A DNA stretch of 64,000 nt from Vallitalea guaymasensis (GTDB taxonomy: Bacteria > Bacillota > Clostridia > Lachnospirales > Vallitaleaceae). Shown one piece after another: positions 24,981 to 34,850 of this stretch; position 1 is the first letter of the stretch; the number at the start of each line of letters is the position of its first letter. The notes below the pieces were generated by a model. It saw only the letters and a list, made by a program, of their open reading frames with translations, did not search any database and was not told where the DNA came from. Location of the stretch: contig NZ_CP058561.1 of the NCBI RefSeq assembly GCF_018141425.1, forward strand, positions 930,001-994,000, given 5' to 3'. The position numbers and the translations under genes are program-made.

Positions 24981-25776
24981 CGCAGATAAATCAATGACAG
25001 CTCTAATATCAAATAACGCAGACATAGCTTTCATGGGACCAGAGGCATCTATATACGTTTTCAATGAAGGCAAAGAGGACTATGTTATCAATTTCGCACA
25101 ACTTACCCAAAGAGCAGGGAACTTTTTAATAGGAAGAACTAATGAAGAATTCAACCTGGAAGACTTAAAAGGCAAAACAATAATTGGAGGTCGTCCAGGT
25201 GGAATGCCTCAGATGGTTCTGGAATACATTCTGAAAAAGAATAATATCAAACCATTTGAAGACGTGGAGATTATTACTAATATTGATTTCACCGCTACAG
25301 CTGGTTCATTTATTGGCGGTACAGGAGATTATACAGCAGAATTTGAGCCATCTGCTTCAAAAATCGAAAATGAAGGCAGAGGTCATGTAGTTGCATCTCT
25401 AGGTATAGAAAGCGGTTTAGTTCCTTATACTGCATACATGGCTGAAAAAAGTTATATAAAAGCCAATCCAGAAACTATACAAAAGTTTACAAATGCCATC
25501 TATAAGAGTCAACTTTGGGTTGATGAACATACACCTGAAGAAATTGCTGAAGTCATCAAACCACAATTCAAAGATACTGATATGGAATTACTTGTTCAGA
25601 TCGTTCAAAGATATAAAGACCAAGATACTTGGAGAAAAGACCCCTACTTTGAAAAAACAGGACTTGACCTACTTCAAAACATTCTTGATTCAGCTGGTGA
25701 ATTGGATAGAAGAGTAGAATATGATAATATTATTACAACAGAATTTGCTGAAGAGGCAATTAAAAATATTGAATAA
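24981..25776 (+). CDS. ABC transporter substrate-binding protein, 3' part (interrupted gene)
   Basis: The remaining 264 residues of the NMT1/THI5-like lipoprotein whose start is at 20834. It continues in frame from the core as ADKSMTALISNNADIAFMGP, then EDLKGKTIIGGRPGGMPQMV and AEFEPSASKIENEGRG, the expected second half of the bilobed fold. Read on its own the first ATG is at 24994 with no ribosome site, so it is not likely to be made separately. No stop or frameshift is seen, so the gene seems preserved and reparable by excision. A strong terminator follows its stop. Confidence 0.85.
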
Positions 25777-25781
25777 CCATG

Positions 25782-25806
25782 ACCACCCGTATAACGGGTG
25801 GTTCCA
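25782..25806 (+). terminator. Terminator of the substrate-binding gene
   Basis: ACCACCCGT and ACGGGTGGT form a 9-bp stem with an ATA loop, followed by TCCATTTT, directly after the stop codon. Confidence 0.8.
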
Positions 25807-26069
25807 TTTTGCTACTGTAATTAAATTGGCACATCTTAATAAATAATTATGCATAATAATAAATCTATTCCAAAATAATTCCAACAAAAAATTATACAAG
25901 TATTATTCTCTTCAATATATATGTTTCGTATGTTATTGTGTGTATAATATATATATTAATGTTTTAGCAAAATTAAGTATGGTATATATTACTAATTCTA
26001 ATTACATTACTCCATTTTCTATATTGTTATAATTAATTATATTAATGTAATTTTTATTCACTTTATATA
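25807..26069. other. AT-rich spacer with no gene seen
   Basis: Very AT-rich DNA with no coding frame of note. It separates the terminated substrate-binding gene from the promoter of the secreted CBM protein. Confidence 0.4.
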
Positions 26070-26098
26070 TTGACAATCTTTTTGAGATAAACTATAAT
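26070..26098 (+). promoter_or_regulatory. Consensus sigma-A promoter of the CBM21-like gene
   Basis: TTGACA at 26070-26075, a 17-base spacer and TATAAT at 26093-26098 match the consensus exactly. The ATG follows at 26136 after TAGGAGGAAT, predicting strong expression. Confidence 0.85.
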
Positions 26099-26135
26099 AC
26101 TTTTTGGTTAAAATAAAATTTTTAGGAGGAATTAT

Positions 26136-26897
26136 ATGAAATTATTTAAAAATTCATTATGTTTTATGATATGTTTTATCATAACTGCTACTACTGTTTT
26201 AATTACAGGCTCTACCAATGTACAAGCCTCAGAAGACCCAGTCCAATTATGTCATGCAAGATACCATATCTTTTCTGCTGACGGTTCAACAGGTAATTAT
26301 GAAGGAAATATTGCAGTTAAAAATCTAGACCCTAATAAAAAAGTAACTGTTCATTACTGTTATGAGTATAATCAAAACAATTGGAAAGATGTATCTGCAA
26401 AGTATGTTAAGACAACTTCAGATGGATACGAAATATGGCATTTTGAAACACCTTGTTATTATTATTCTCCTTGTATCTTTGCTGTTAAATGTGAAGCAAA
26501 TGGTCAAACTTATTGGGATAATAATAATGGAAACAATTATACTGTAACAAGAGATGTGATTTTAGCTAAAGATTCAATATTAAATTTGAATAGTCACTAT
26601 GAAGCTAATCAAACCTATGATAGAATCCAATCAATCAATGGATATATTGCATTAAAGAATTTATCATCAGAAAAAAATGTGAAAGTTAGAATTACTGAAG
26701 ATAATTGGCAGACTTATACAGATATTGATGCTGTATATCATTCTTCTCAAGAAAATAGTAATATAGAGTATTGGCATTATGATTATAAAACAAAGACTAC
26801 TCCAAAAAATGTACAATTCGCTGTATACTATGAAGTAAATGGAGTTACCTACTGGGATAACAACAGTGGTTCAAATTATTTTTTAGGTTTCAGATAA
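26136..26897 (+). CDS. Secreted protein with two CBM21-like starch-binding domains
   Basis: A 253-residue protein with a Sec signal peptide (MKLFKNSLCFMICFIITATT, cleavage near NVQASEDP). Two repeats follow, about 36-140 and 145-252. Each has the CBM21 pattern of VHYCYEYNQNNWKDV or VRITEDNWQTYTDI, then FAVKCEANGQTYWDNNNG or FAVYYEVNGVTYWDNNSG. CBM21 domains bind starch or glycogen. There is no catalytic domain, anchor or lipobox, so it would be a free secreted glucan-binding protein. A perfect promoter implies a large output. Confidence 0.8.
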   Translation: MKLFKNSLCFMICFIITATTVLITGSTNVQASEDPVQLCHARYHIFSADGSTGNYEGNIAVKNLDPNKKVTVHYCYEYNQNNWKDVSAKYVKTTSDGYEIWHFETPCYYYSPCIFAVKCEANGQTYWDNNNGNNYTVTRDVILAKDSILNLNSHYEANQTYDRIQSINGYIALKNLSSEKNVKVRITEDNWQTYTDIDAVYHSSQENSNIEYWHYDYKTKTTPKNVQFAVYYEVNGVTYWDNNSGSNYFLGFR

Positions 26898-26945
26898 AAT
26901 AAACCTACTATGTAAAATTACATAAAATTGTAAAAAGTATATAAT

Positions 26946-27010
26946 AAGAGCTGTCCCTATATAAAATGTCCTTTAAACAAGGTTCAATTTATGAGGAAAC
27001 AGCTCTTTTA
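26946..27010. terminator. Bidirectional terminator between the CBM protein and cstA
   Basis: AAGAGCTGT (26946-26954) and ACAGCTCTT (26999-27007) are exact complements, with further partial pairing between. A T run follows on each strand. Confidence 0.65.
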
Positions 27011-27015
27011 ATTAT

Positions 27016-28407
27016 TTATGATTGTCTTAGCTTATTGGCTTTGAATATGAATAATGTAATAGATGCTAAAGCTGCTATTATACCTACTGGATATCCAATG
27101 GAAGTTGAAAGTTTTAATCCTTCAGGAGCAATTATTATATAAGTTGTTATTACTGCCGTCATGAATGTTGCTGGTAAAGTACATATCCAATGGAATCGGT
27201 TTTCTTTTACTAAATAACTTGCTGCCGCCCATAACATTATTGTAGCAAGTGTTTGATTAGACCAAGCAAAATATCTCCATATGATACCAAAATCAACAAA
27301 ACATAAAACTACACCTATTACAAATAAAGGAATTGCAATAAAAAATCTATTTTTGAATTTATCTTGTTTCAGACTAATAGCATCTGCAATAGCCAGTCTT
27401 GCACTTCTGAAAGCTGTATCACCTGATGTGATAGGACATGCCACAACTCCAAGCAATGCCAGTGCTCCACCTGCTGTACCAAGTAACGATACAGATATTG
27501 TTGTAACGACAACACCTGCTGTACCTGCTTCAGATAACGCCTGTGTATTACCAAAGAATGCTATCGCTGCTGCTGCCCATATCAAGGCTACTATACCTTC
27601 AGCAATCATTGCACCGTAGAATATCTTTCTTCCCTCTTTTTCATTTGTAATACATCTTGCCATAATTGGTGATTGCGTAGCATGGAATCCACTAATAGCA
27701 CCACAAGCAATAGTAATAAATAAAAATGGAAAGATTGCTTTACCTGATGGATGTAAGTTAGTAAGCTGTATCTCTGGTATAGAATACCCTTTTACAAATA
27801 TCCCAATTATTATCCCAATACCCATAATTATTAAAGCCGCACCAAATATAGGATAGATCTTTGCTATAATCTTATCAACTGGCAATACTGTGGCACATAG
27901 ATAATAAACTATTATTAATCCAACCCATATCATTTTGTTAATTCCTGTCAAGTTCTCTAATATACCCGCTGGTCCATTAACGAATACTACACCAACTAAA
28001 AGAAGTAATACTACCGAGAATATACGCATAGCATTTTTTGCTGAAGTTCCTAAATATCTTCCTACTATTTCAGCTACAGTTTCCCCGTTGTGTCTAACTG
28101 ATAACATACCTGCGAAATAGTCATGTGTAGCACCTGCTAGAATACAGCCAAGTACAATCCATAGAAATGCTACAGGTCCCCATAAAGCTCCTGCTACCGC
28201 ACCAAATATAGGTCCTAATCCTGCAATATTCAAAAATTGTACTAAAAATGCTTTTTTCCAGGCTATTGGTACATAATCCACCCCATCTTTCATTGTTACA
28301 GCTGGAGTTTTTCTGTTTTCGTCCATTCCAAATATTTTTTCTACAAATTTACCGTAAAAAACATATCCTAAAACCAAAGCAACTATAGATAATAAAAATG
28401 ATATCAT
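27016..28407 (-). CDS. CstA-family nutrient (pyruvate/peptide) transporter
   Basis: A 463-residue, many-helix membrane protein of the carbon starvation CstA/BtsT family: FGPVAGALWGP-type segments (GAVAGALWGPVAFLWIVLGC), SVRHNGETVAEIVGRYLG, CGAISGFHATQSPIMARC and SGDTAFRSARLAIADA. Family members import pyruvate or peptides. The start is the ATG at 28405-28407, after AGGGAGGC. Upstream lie a LytTR regulator and a LytS kinase in the same direction, the arrangement of BtsSR-BtsT/YpdAB-like pyruvate-sensing systems, and 21-base-spaced repeats stand in the promoter. Confidence 0.9.
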   Translation of the reverse strand: MISFLLSIVALVLGYVFYGKFVEKIFGMDENRKTPAVTMKDGVDYVPIAWKKAFLVQFLNIAGLGPIFGAVAGALWGPVAFLWIVLGCILAGATHDYFAGMLSVRHNGETVAEIVGRYLGTSAKNAMRIFSVVLLLLVGVVFVNGPAGILENLTGINKMIWVGLIIVYYLCATVLPVDKIIAKIYPIFGAALIIMGIGIIIGIFVKGYSIPEIQLTNLHPSGKAIFPFLFITIACGAISGFHATQSPIMARCITNEKEGRKIFYGAMIAEGIVALIWAAAAIAFFGNTQALSEAGTAGVVVTTISVSLLGTAGGALALLGVVACPITSGDTAFRSARLAIADAISLKQDKFKNRFFIAIPLFVIGVVLCFVDFGIIWRYFAWSNQTLATIMLWAAASYLVKENRFHWICTLPATFMTAVITTYIIIAPEGLKLSTSIGYPVGIIAALASITLFIFKANKLRQS

Positions 28408-28501
28408 ATAAAATGCCTCCCTATGTATAATAATATACAATTATTATACCTGACATCACTTATTATTGTGCATTTTGCCGTTAAATGCACATTTTAGAAC
28501 T

Positions 28502-28531
28502 TAAACGGTAATTATCTAACTATAAACGGTA
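28502..28531 (-). promoter_or_regulatory. LytTR-type direct repeats upstream of cstA
   Basis: On the minus strand TACCGTTTA occurs twice, at 28531-28523 and 28510-28502, start to start 21 bases, the classic spacing for LytTR-domain dimers. Further toward the gene lie an inverted repeat GTGCATT/AATGCAC (28469-28491) and a TATAAT box near 28445. The divergence from the LytTR gene and its cstA neighbour suggests direct activation. Confidence 0.7.
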
Positions 28532-28568
28532 AAAAGTATAAGCATAACACCTTTCACTATACTTCAAT

Positions 28569-29321
28569 CTATAGATCAAACATTTTTTTAAACTGACAAG
28601 ATTGTCTTCTGCTGATTGGTATTTCTTTTTCACAATTCTTGAATTTCACTGCATAAGTCTTATTAAACCAAGGTATGATTTCCTCTATTTTCTCTAAATT
28701 AATCAGATAACTTCTATGACATCTAAAAAAGCTGTGATCCTCAAATGTTTTTTCCAACTTACATAATGTATCAGCTGTATAATAGGATTCGTTTTCCGTA
28801 ACTATATAAGTTTCACTGTTTTCAACATAACAGAATAATATTTCATCAGGATCCATTAATATGATCCTTTCTCCTTTCCATACAGGAAATTTTTTCAGCT
28901 TTATCTTGTGGCATTCAATTACTTTTTCTATATTTCTACTATCCTGTTTTAGGTTGTTATCAACCCTATCTTTTATTTTTAATACGGTCATTTCAAGTCT
29001 TTCATCATCTAGTGGTTTAAGGATATAATCTATTGCATTTATTTCAAAGGCTTTTATAGCATATTCGTTATACGCCGTTGCAAATACTACATTAATATTT
29101 AGATTCAAATTAATGATTTGCTGTGCAAACATGAATCCATCCATCTCTGGCATAGAAATATCCAAGAAAACTACTTCTACTTGATGTTTTTTAATATATT
29201 CAAGAGCTTGTATGGGGTCGTCAAATTTTCCAACTACATCTATTTCATCATATTTTGATAATATATAATTAAGTTCATCTATGGCTGGTTGTTCATCATC
29301 CACTATAATAACTCTAATCAT
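28569..29321 (-). CDS. LytTR-family response regulator
   Basis: A 250-residue regulator: receiver domain (IVDDEQPAIDELNYILSKYD; phospho-Asp in VVFLDISMPEMDGFMFA, about 55) and a LytTR DNA-binding domain (about 145-250; FFRCHRSYLINLEKIEEIIP, then KEIPISRRQSCQFKKMF). It overlaps the sensor kinase gene by 8 bases. It likely binds the TACCGTTTA pair before cstA and switches on nutrient uptake. Confidence 0.93.
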   Translation of the reverse strand: MIRVIIVDDEQPAIDELNYILSKYDEIDVVGKFDDPIQALEYIKKHQVEVVFLDISMPEMDGFMFAQQIINLNLNINVVFATAYNEYAIKAFEINAIDYILKPLDDERLEMTVLKIKDRVDNNLKQDSRNIEKVIECHKIKLKKFPVWKGERIILMDPDEILFCYVENSETYIVTENESYYTADTLCKLEKTFEDHSFFRCHRSYLINLEKIEEIIPWFNKTYAVKFKNCEKEIPISRRQSCQFKKMFDL

Positions 29322-31002
29322 GTTTTTTCCCCCTTATAGGTATTTCCATAATCATTGTAGTCCCTTCTCCCTCTTTGCTTTTTATTTTTAAGCTTGTATT
29401 GTAGATACTCTTTAATCTATTATTAACATTATTAACACCTATGCCTTGTTTTTTATTATTATCAAATAATCTTTCAAGCTGTTCTTCAGTCATTCCGACT
29501 CCGTTATCAGAAACAGTTATTACTACGTATTCTTCTCTCTGCTTGATACTTATAACAATCTTCCCTCCTGCTTTTTTTGCCATTAGTCCATGCTTTACTG
29601 CATTCTCTACTATTGGCTGAATTAATAGAGGTGGTATTTTACACTGTATACCTTCTTCTATGTCATATTCTACTTTCAGCCTTTCTGGAAATCTTGCCTG
29701 CTCTATTGTTAGATAAGACTCTACATATAATATTTCTTCTTTAAGGCTTATAAAATCACCTGTTGTTTTGAAATTATTTCTTAGATAATAACTTAATTTC
29801 AGCAATAATTCCCTAGCTTTTTCAGGATCTGTTCTACAAAAATAAACGATTGTATTAAGAGTATTAAATAGGAAATGAGGTTGTATCTGTGCTTGTAAAG
29901 CTTTCAGTTCTGCTTTATTTAGTAATTGCTTCTGATAATCTATTTCGCTTAGTTCCAGTTGAGTAGAAAATAATTGACCTAGTCCCGTTGCTAATTCTTT
30001 ATCAGAGAGACTAATACTATTCTCATGTGTCTTATATAATTTTAATGTTCCAATTACATTATTGTTTATTGTTAGAGGTACGACTATTACTCCTTTTAAT
30101 TTACAGTTCTTATTAGAACACTCAATATCCTTTTTTTCTTGTGCCATTATATATTGCTTTTCTCTTATAGCTTTTTTAGTTATTTCCGTATATATTGGAG
30201 CGCCCTTCTTATGATGGTCACTGCCAACTCCTATAAAAGCTAATATAGATTCTCTATCAGTTAATGAAACAGCACTTACCTTAACCTCTTTGTAGATTAA
30301 TTCCGCCACCTTCTGTGCCGAATATTCGTTTAATCCTTGTCTAAGGTAGGCTAAAGTTTTTGATGCGATACGCAAAGCCAATTGAGCTTTTGCCGTTCCA
30401 GCTTTCTCGTACTCATCATATATTTGTTCTATTAATACTAAAAACACACCTGTACCCATTGAATTAATGAATGTCATAGGTATAAAAATTATTTTTACCA
30501 AATGAAGAGCTTCACTATAAGGTTTAGCTATGAGTAGAATAATTATCATCTGTAAGCTTTCAATGAATGCCGCCACTATTATTCCCGAAACCCATTTTCT
30601 TGGTTTATCTTCTATAAATCTTTTTGCGAATCCTGCTAGTACTCCTCCTAATATAGTTGATATACCACAAGCTATAGCTGTAAACTCACCTATAGGAATT
30701 AACATCCTATGAATACCAGCAATCAATCCTGCACCTATTCCAACAAAAGGACCACCAAATAAACCTGCAATAATAACACCGATAGAACGTGAATTAGCAA
30801 GGGCTCCACTAACAGGAAAACCAAAGTATGTCCCTAAAATTCCAACTCCACCAAATACCAGAGAAAAGAACACCTTATCATATATTGTTAATTCCTTTTT
30901 CAACAAAAACTTCTTAACTAATTCAGATTTTGATAATATGAATGCACCTAATATGATTACCCCAAGTTTTTCAAACAGATTTTTTATCAACTCTAGTAAC
31001 AT
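29314..31002 (-). CDS. LytS/BtsS-family sensor histidine kinase
   Basis: A 562-residue kinase with a 5TM-5TMR_LYT membrane sensor (about 5-185), a GAF-like domain (about 210-345) and a His_kinase/HATPase module: LKALQAQIQPHFLFNTLNTI with the phospho-His, then PLLIQPIVENAVKHGL and ISDNGVGM-type VTVSDNGVGMTEEQ. The start is the ATG at 31000-31002, after AAAGGAGA. It pairs with the overlapping LytTR gene. Relatives sense extracellular pyruvate or envelope state; the cstA neighbour favours a nutrient signal. Confidence 0.92.
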   Translation of the reverse strand: MLLELIKNLFEKLGVIILGAFILSKSELVKKFLLKKELTIYDKVFFSLVFGGVGILGTYFGFPVSGALANSRSIGVIIAGLFGGPFVGIGAGLIAGIHRMLIPIGEFTAIACGISTILGGVLAGFAKRFIEDKPRKWVSGIIVAAFIESLQMIIILLIAKPYSEALHLVKIIFIPMTFINSMGTGVFLVLIEQIYDEYEKAGTAKAQLALRIASKTLAYLRQGLNEYSAQKVAELIYKEVKVSAVSLTDRESILAFIGVGSDHHKKGAPIYTEITKKAIREKQYIMAQEKKDIECSNKNCKLKGVIVVPLTINNNVIGTLKLYKTHENSISLSDKELATGLGQLFSTQLELSEIDYQKQLLNKAELKALQAQIQPHFLFNTLNTIVYFCRTDPEKARELLLKLSYYLRNNFKTTGDFISLKEEILYVESYLTIEQARFPERLKVEYDIEEGIQCKIPPLLIQPIVENAVKHGLMAKKAGGKIVISIKQREEYVVITVSDNGVGMTEEQLERLFDNNKKQGIGVNNVNNRLKSIYNTSLKIKSKEGEGTTMIMEIPIRGKKHD

Positions 31003-31050
31003 GATGTCTCCTTTCATATTAAAAAGTGAAATTAATAGAGATTATTGTAT

Positions 31051-31782
31051 CTAGAAAACCAACTCGCTTATCTTTGTACTTGTATCCTTCATAGCTTCAA
31101 TTACATCATCTACATTATCTTCCAGATGCTGTTTGAATGTTCCTGCTCCCAACACAGCAATAGGTTTGGATTCACCAGCATATAATGGTACTCCTATCCG
31201 TAGTATATTCTTATTAACGAACCCATTATCAAGAACATATCCATTCTCCAAGAAATGTGATTTTAATTGGTTCATATGTTCTAATATATTATTATTCTTG
31301 TTCACATATATTTCTTCTATACGCTTTTGCTCTTCTTCTTCCAGATGGACAATATACGGCAAAGCCCATGTGATAGATTCTTCATAATAACGGCAAGTAT
31401 CAACACTCATCATTGTAATGTTATCCTTGTGTGCTTGCTTTGTCAAAACAATGAATTGGTCGTTAGAATATCCTATAAGCAGTAAACTGATACCGTACCT
31501 GTTACTTAAATCAACTAAATACTTCTTAGCTACTTCCTTAAGGAAATGCCATCTATTGCTCTTCTCTGCCAAACTAAAAAATTTTAATCCTATTATATAT
31601 TTGTTGTTCAAGTTTTTCTGTATATAGTCAAGATAACGTAATGTATGCAGATAACGATTTAAACTACTTACATTATAACCCGTCATGGATTGAAGCTGAT
31701 TAAAACTTACTTGTTCTTCCCTTGCTATTATTTCCAATATTTTTAGCCCTTTTTCTAAAGCTGGCGCTGGTGTTAAGGACAT
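31051..31782 (-). CDS. IclR-family transcriptional regulator
   Basis: A 243-residue regulator: winged helix at about 8-70 (ALEKGLKILEIIAREEQVSF, MTGYNVSSLNRYLHTLRYL) and a GAF-like IclR effector domain to the end. It is 24 bases downstream of the MFS gene and in the same direction, so the two probably form an operon and it may sense the transported sugar. The usual IclR C-terminal signature is only loosely matched. Confidence 0.82.
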   Translation of the reverse strand: MSLTPAPALEKGLKILEIIAREEQVSFNQLQSMTGYNVSSLNRYLHTLRYLDYIQKNLNNKYIIGLKFFSLAEKSNRWHFLKEVAKKYLVDLSNRYGISLLLIGYSNDQFIVLTKQAHKDNITMMSVDTCRYYEESITWALPYIVHLEEEEQKRIEEIYVNKNNNILEHMNQLKSHFLENGYVLDNGFVNKNILRIGVPLYAGESKPIAVLGAGTFKQHLEDNVDDVIEAMKDTSTKISELVF

Positions 31783-31806
31783 TTTATCACCATACCTTTC
31801 TATGTA

Positions 31807-33036
31807 TTATAAATCTTTCTTGATTATGTAAATCAGAGCAATCAAATATAATATACCTGCTATGCCGAATAGCAATTGAAAAATATCTAAAGAAAATATT
31901 TTCCATGATGGATCAATCACTCTAATGACTATTGTACTTATGTTAGTACTTAAAAAAGAAAATACTGCTGTTATAGCCGCATTGACTGCCATATATGAAA
32001 GTCTATGTTCATGATCAGTTAATTTTAAGTTGACATTGAACTTAGCTATATTAAATCCTATCATAAATATACCATTTAATAAGAAAAATAAAAAGTAAAT
32101 TATATGACAATCTACAGAAATAAAAAACCATAGAAAATGAGTTGCCATAAAACATAACCCTGTATACTTAAGAATCTTCTTGAAACCGTAACGGTCAACT
32201 CCTGCTCCCCAGACTTTTGCAAGTAGTAATTTTATTATAGCAGTAAAGCTGGAAACAAAAGCAATGAAACCATAGGAAAGCTTCACATATTTTATTGCAT
32301 ATATATTAAAAAATGGTCTACCGAAATTCCATGCGAACATCCATAATAACGAAAATATAATGAACTGTCTGTACTTAGCGTCTTTTAAAGGCAAGGTCAA
32401 TGTTTGTTTCAAAGATAGTTTACCCTTAGTTACTAATGGATAGTCTTCCAATTTAGCTATAATAAGTATTTCTCCCACTGCAAATATGATGCTTACAATG
32501 AATATTATCATAAATAACCTAGTAGTATGTACATAACTGTCAAGAATCCTACCAACACATAATGGAATAACTATTCCAACACCATTTCCTATCAAATTAC
32601 GTGTAGAGTAATATCTTCCTTTCCTGTCCATAGGTATTATTCTATCATTCCAAGCTAAAAATGTTCCTCCCATAAGAGATGTAAAAGACACTGATGTGAA
32701 TATAATAAATAATAAAATGATAAACCGTGAACTCTCTAAAAAAGGTAATAACATTATCAAATAAAATATAACAAATCTTAGAGTTCTCGTAACCAATACC
32801 ATCTTTTTGGGACTTCTGAATTTTTCATATATCATTGGTGAAAACAACTGAAATACATTCGTCAAAGCTATGAATCCTAGAATATATCCCATCTCGTAAT
32901 CAGCCAGCCCTAGAAAAATCATAAAACTTGTTAATACTAGATTTCCTGGCATAGCTATTGCTTCAAAGATATTCCGTAATGCGATACACATTAAAAAGAC
33001 ATTCTTCTGTTTGATATCCAGCCTAAATTTTTTCAT
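31807..33036 (-). CDS. MFS transporter
   Basis: A 409-residue, 12-helix major facilitator protein. The loop after helix 2 reads YEKFRSPKKMVLVTRTLRF and the cytoplasmic central loop falls near residues 190-215. It resembles clostridial MFS proteins found beside sugar-use genes, but no substrate motif is visible. First gene of a likely two-gene unit with the IclR regulator. Confidence 0.82.
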   Translation of the reverse strand: MKKFRLDIKQKNVFLMCIALRNIFEAIAMPGNLVLTSFMIFLGLADYEMGYILGFIALTNVFQLFSPMIYEKFRSPKKMVLVTRTLRFVIFYLIMLLPFLESSRFIILLFIIFTSVSFTSLMGGTFLAWNDRIIPMDRKGRYYSTRNLIGNGVGIVIPLCVGRILDSYVHTTRLFMIIFIVSIIFAVGEILIIAKLEDYPLVTKGKLSLKQTLTLPLKDAKYRQFIIFSLLWMFAWNFGRPFFNIYAIKYVKLSYGFIAFVSSFTAIIKLLLAKVWGAGVDRYGFKKILKYTGLCFMATHFLWFFISVDCHIIYFLFFLLNGIFMIGFNIAKFNVNLKLTDHEHRLSYMAVNAAITAVFSFLSTNISTIVIRVIDPSWKIFSLDIFQLLFGIAGILYLIALIYIIKKDL

Positions 33037-33212
33037 ATATTCACCTTTACTTTTATATATAATAGTTTAACTATTATATATGATATCACATTATAAAAAA
33101 TACTTCTACTAGGAATTACTTTTTACTTAGACAACCTGTCACTTTTATTTTCAAAGGAACATATATTATTATAGATAGATATTATTTTAAATAAAGTAAA
33201 GGAGACATTATT

Positions 33213-33941
33213 TTGCGGATTACAGATATTTATGAACTTAAGGAAAGTAAAACTTTTATTTTATCTCCTTCTCAGCAGAAAAAAATAAATTTGAAATTAG
33301 ATAAATTATGTATACCAAAAACTTTGTTGACTGGAACTATAAAATATAGAGACATACCAATTGGAAATGCTACTATTCAAATATTGAATAGTAATTGTAA
33401 ACCGTTATACTGTACACAAAGCAATAAATATGGAATATATAGCTTCAAAAATATATTAGCTCCTGGAAAATATCAATTAATGGCTACTAAAGATCGTTTT
33501 TTGACATCTCCTATTAAAAAAGTGAAGATATATCCAGATACTATAAAACGATTGGATTTTAATTTATATAAAAATCCAATTACTAGAAAAGTATTACTCT
33601 ATGGTACCATTTATAATAACTACAATAATAAATGTATCTCTAATGCAAAAATCACTGTAAGACCAAAAGATAACCCTAGTAAAATCATCGCAACAACTCG
33701 TTCCAATAAGAGCGGTCAATATCTAATATATAATATTCCACATAGTGATTTTATAATAACAGTTTCTCATCCTAAGTATAAACAAAAAACAATATGTAGG
33801 CACTTAAAAAACATTAGTAAAATTAACTTTAAGTTAAATAAAATTAGAGAAAGTTGTAAATTCAATTTTAACTTGATAATTAGAGCGTATGATGATGAAA
33901 TTGTTTTCTATGAAATAAAATCCAAGTTTAGAAAGAGGTGA
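33213..33941 (+). CDS. Protein with two carboxypeptidase-regulatory-like (beta-sandwich) domains
   Basis: A 242-residue protein starting at TTG, eight bases after AAAGGAGA. Two CarboxypepD_reg-like domains are visible: about 40-118 (LLTGTIKYRDIPIGNATIQI, NKYGIYSFKNILAPGKYQLM) and about 128-212 (YGTIYNNYNNKCISNAKITV, NKSGQYLIYNIPHSDFIITV). The last 30 residues are basic. It has no signal peptide, so it is presumably cytosolic or exported without one. It is 10 bases upstream of a second protein with the same domains. Confidence 0.7.
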   Translation: MRITDIYELKESKTFILSPSQQKKINLKLDKLCIPKTLLTGTIKYRDIPIGNATIQILNSNCKPLYCTQSNKYGIYSFKNILAPGKYQLMATKDRFLTSPIKKVKIYPDTIKRLDFNLYKNPITRKVLLYGTIYNNYNNKCISNAKITVRPKDNPSKIIATTRSNKSGQYLIYNIPHSDFIITVSHPKYKQKTICRHLKNISKINFKLNKIRESCKFNFNLIIRAYDDEIVFYEIKSKFRKR

Positions 33942-33951
33942 AAGTGAAATT

Positions 33952-34806
33952 ATGACTAGTTATGATAAATATCAAATTGCTCACAGTAAAGAAATTATTT
34001 CTGAAGGCGCTCAAGAAAACCATATTGATATTTTCTTAGTAGAAAACACCAATATAAATGTTGGAGTTATAACTGGGACAGTATTAACATCTACTGGAGA
34101 ACCAGTTTCTAATGCTACTGTTAAACTAACCACTGCAGATTTTAAAGATTATACTCATGCTACTACAAATGTTGTTGGTAAATTTACTCTAACATCTATT
34201 CCAATAGGTTCTTATTTAATTTCAGCAACTAAAGAAGATTATACATTATCAAATCCAATTTCAATAACAGTAAGAAAAAACAAAAAAACCGATATTGATA
34301 TTATCATTGATTTTGATCCTGATTCTAATAAAAATATAATTTTTGGAATAATTAAATCAGATATTGCTCCTATAGAAAGTGCATTTGTTCAACTATATAA
34401 AGTTGAAGGAACTGAAGAAATTTATATGGGTATGTCGGTAACAAATGAGTCTGGACAATATCTTTTTATCAATCTTGATGATGGTAGTTATCTTACAAAA
34501 GTAACTAAAATAGGATATTTTGATACTCATTCTCTACCAACAGCTATTGCTGGAAAAGAATATGTACCAATAGATCTATTGCTCATACCTGATCCAGCTA
34601 ACAATGGGGTAATATTCGGGACAATAAGTGATAGTGATACAAAAGAACCAATCAATAATGCAGTTGTTGCACTTTATTCTATTGAAGATAGTATTGAAAC
34701 CCTAATACACATAACCAAAACTAATTTAGATGGTAAATATTTATTTGGCAATATACCATCAGGTAAATATAGAATAAAATCAACAGTTCAAGCTTATGAA
34801 GATTAA
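33952..34806 (+). CDS. Protein with three carboxypeptidase-regulatory-like domains
   Basis: A 284-residue acidic protein with three beta-sandwich repeats: about 36-120 (GVITGTVLTSTGEPVSNATV, VVGKFTLTSIPIGSYLISAT), 122-205 (NESGQYLFINLDDGSYLTKV) and 218-284 (VIFGTISDSDTKEPINNAVV, LDGKYLFGNIPSGKYRIKST). No signal peptide, sortase motif or enzyme domain. Such repeats often act as structural or sugar-contact modules. The ATG follows GAGGTGA. It is in an operon with the gene upstream, ending at the hairpin at 34819. Confidence 0.72.
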   Translation: MTSYDKYQIAHSKEIISEGAQENHIDIFLVENTNINVGVITGTVLTSTGEPVSNATVKLTTADFKDYTHATTNVVGKFTLTSIPIGSYLISATKEDYTLSNPISITVRKNKKTDIDIIIDFDPDSNKNIIFGIIKSDIAPIESAFVQLYKVEGTEEIYMGMSVTNESGQYLFINLDDGSYLTKVTKIGYFDTHSLPTAIAGKEYVPIDLLLIPDPANNGVIFGTISDSDTKEPINNAVVALYSIEDSIETLIHITKTNLDGKYLFGNIPSGKYRIKSTVQAYED

Positions 34807-34818
34807 CATCTATTAAAG

Positions 34819-34850
34819 TGGTATTGGATATAAAAGTTCAATACCATTTG
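34819..34850 (+). terminator. Terminator of the beta-sandwich pair
   Basis: TGGTATTG and CAATACCA form an 8-bp stem with a 12-base loop, 12 bases after the stop codon; only a weak T tail follows. Confidence 0.55.
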
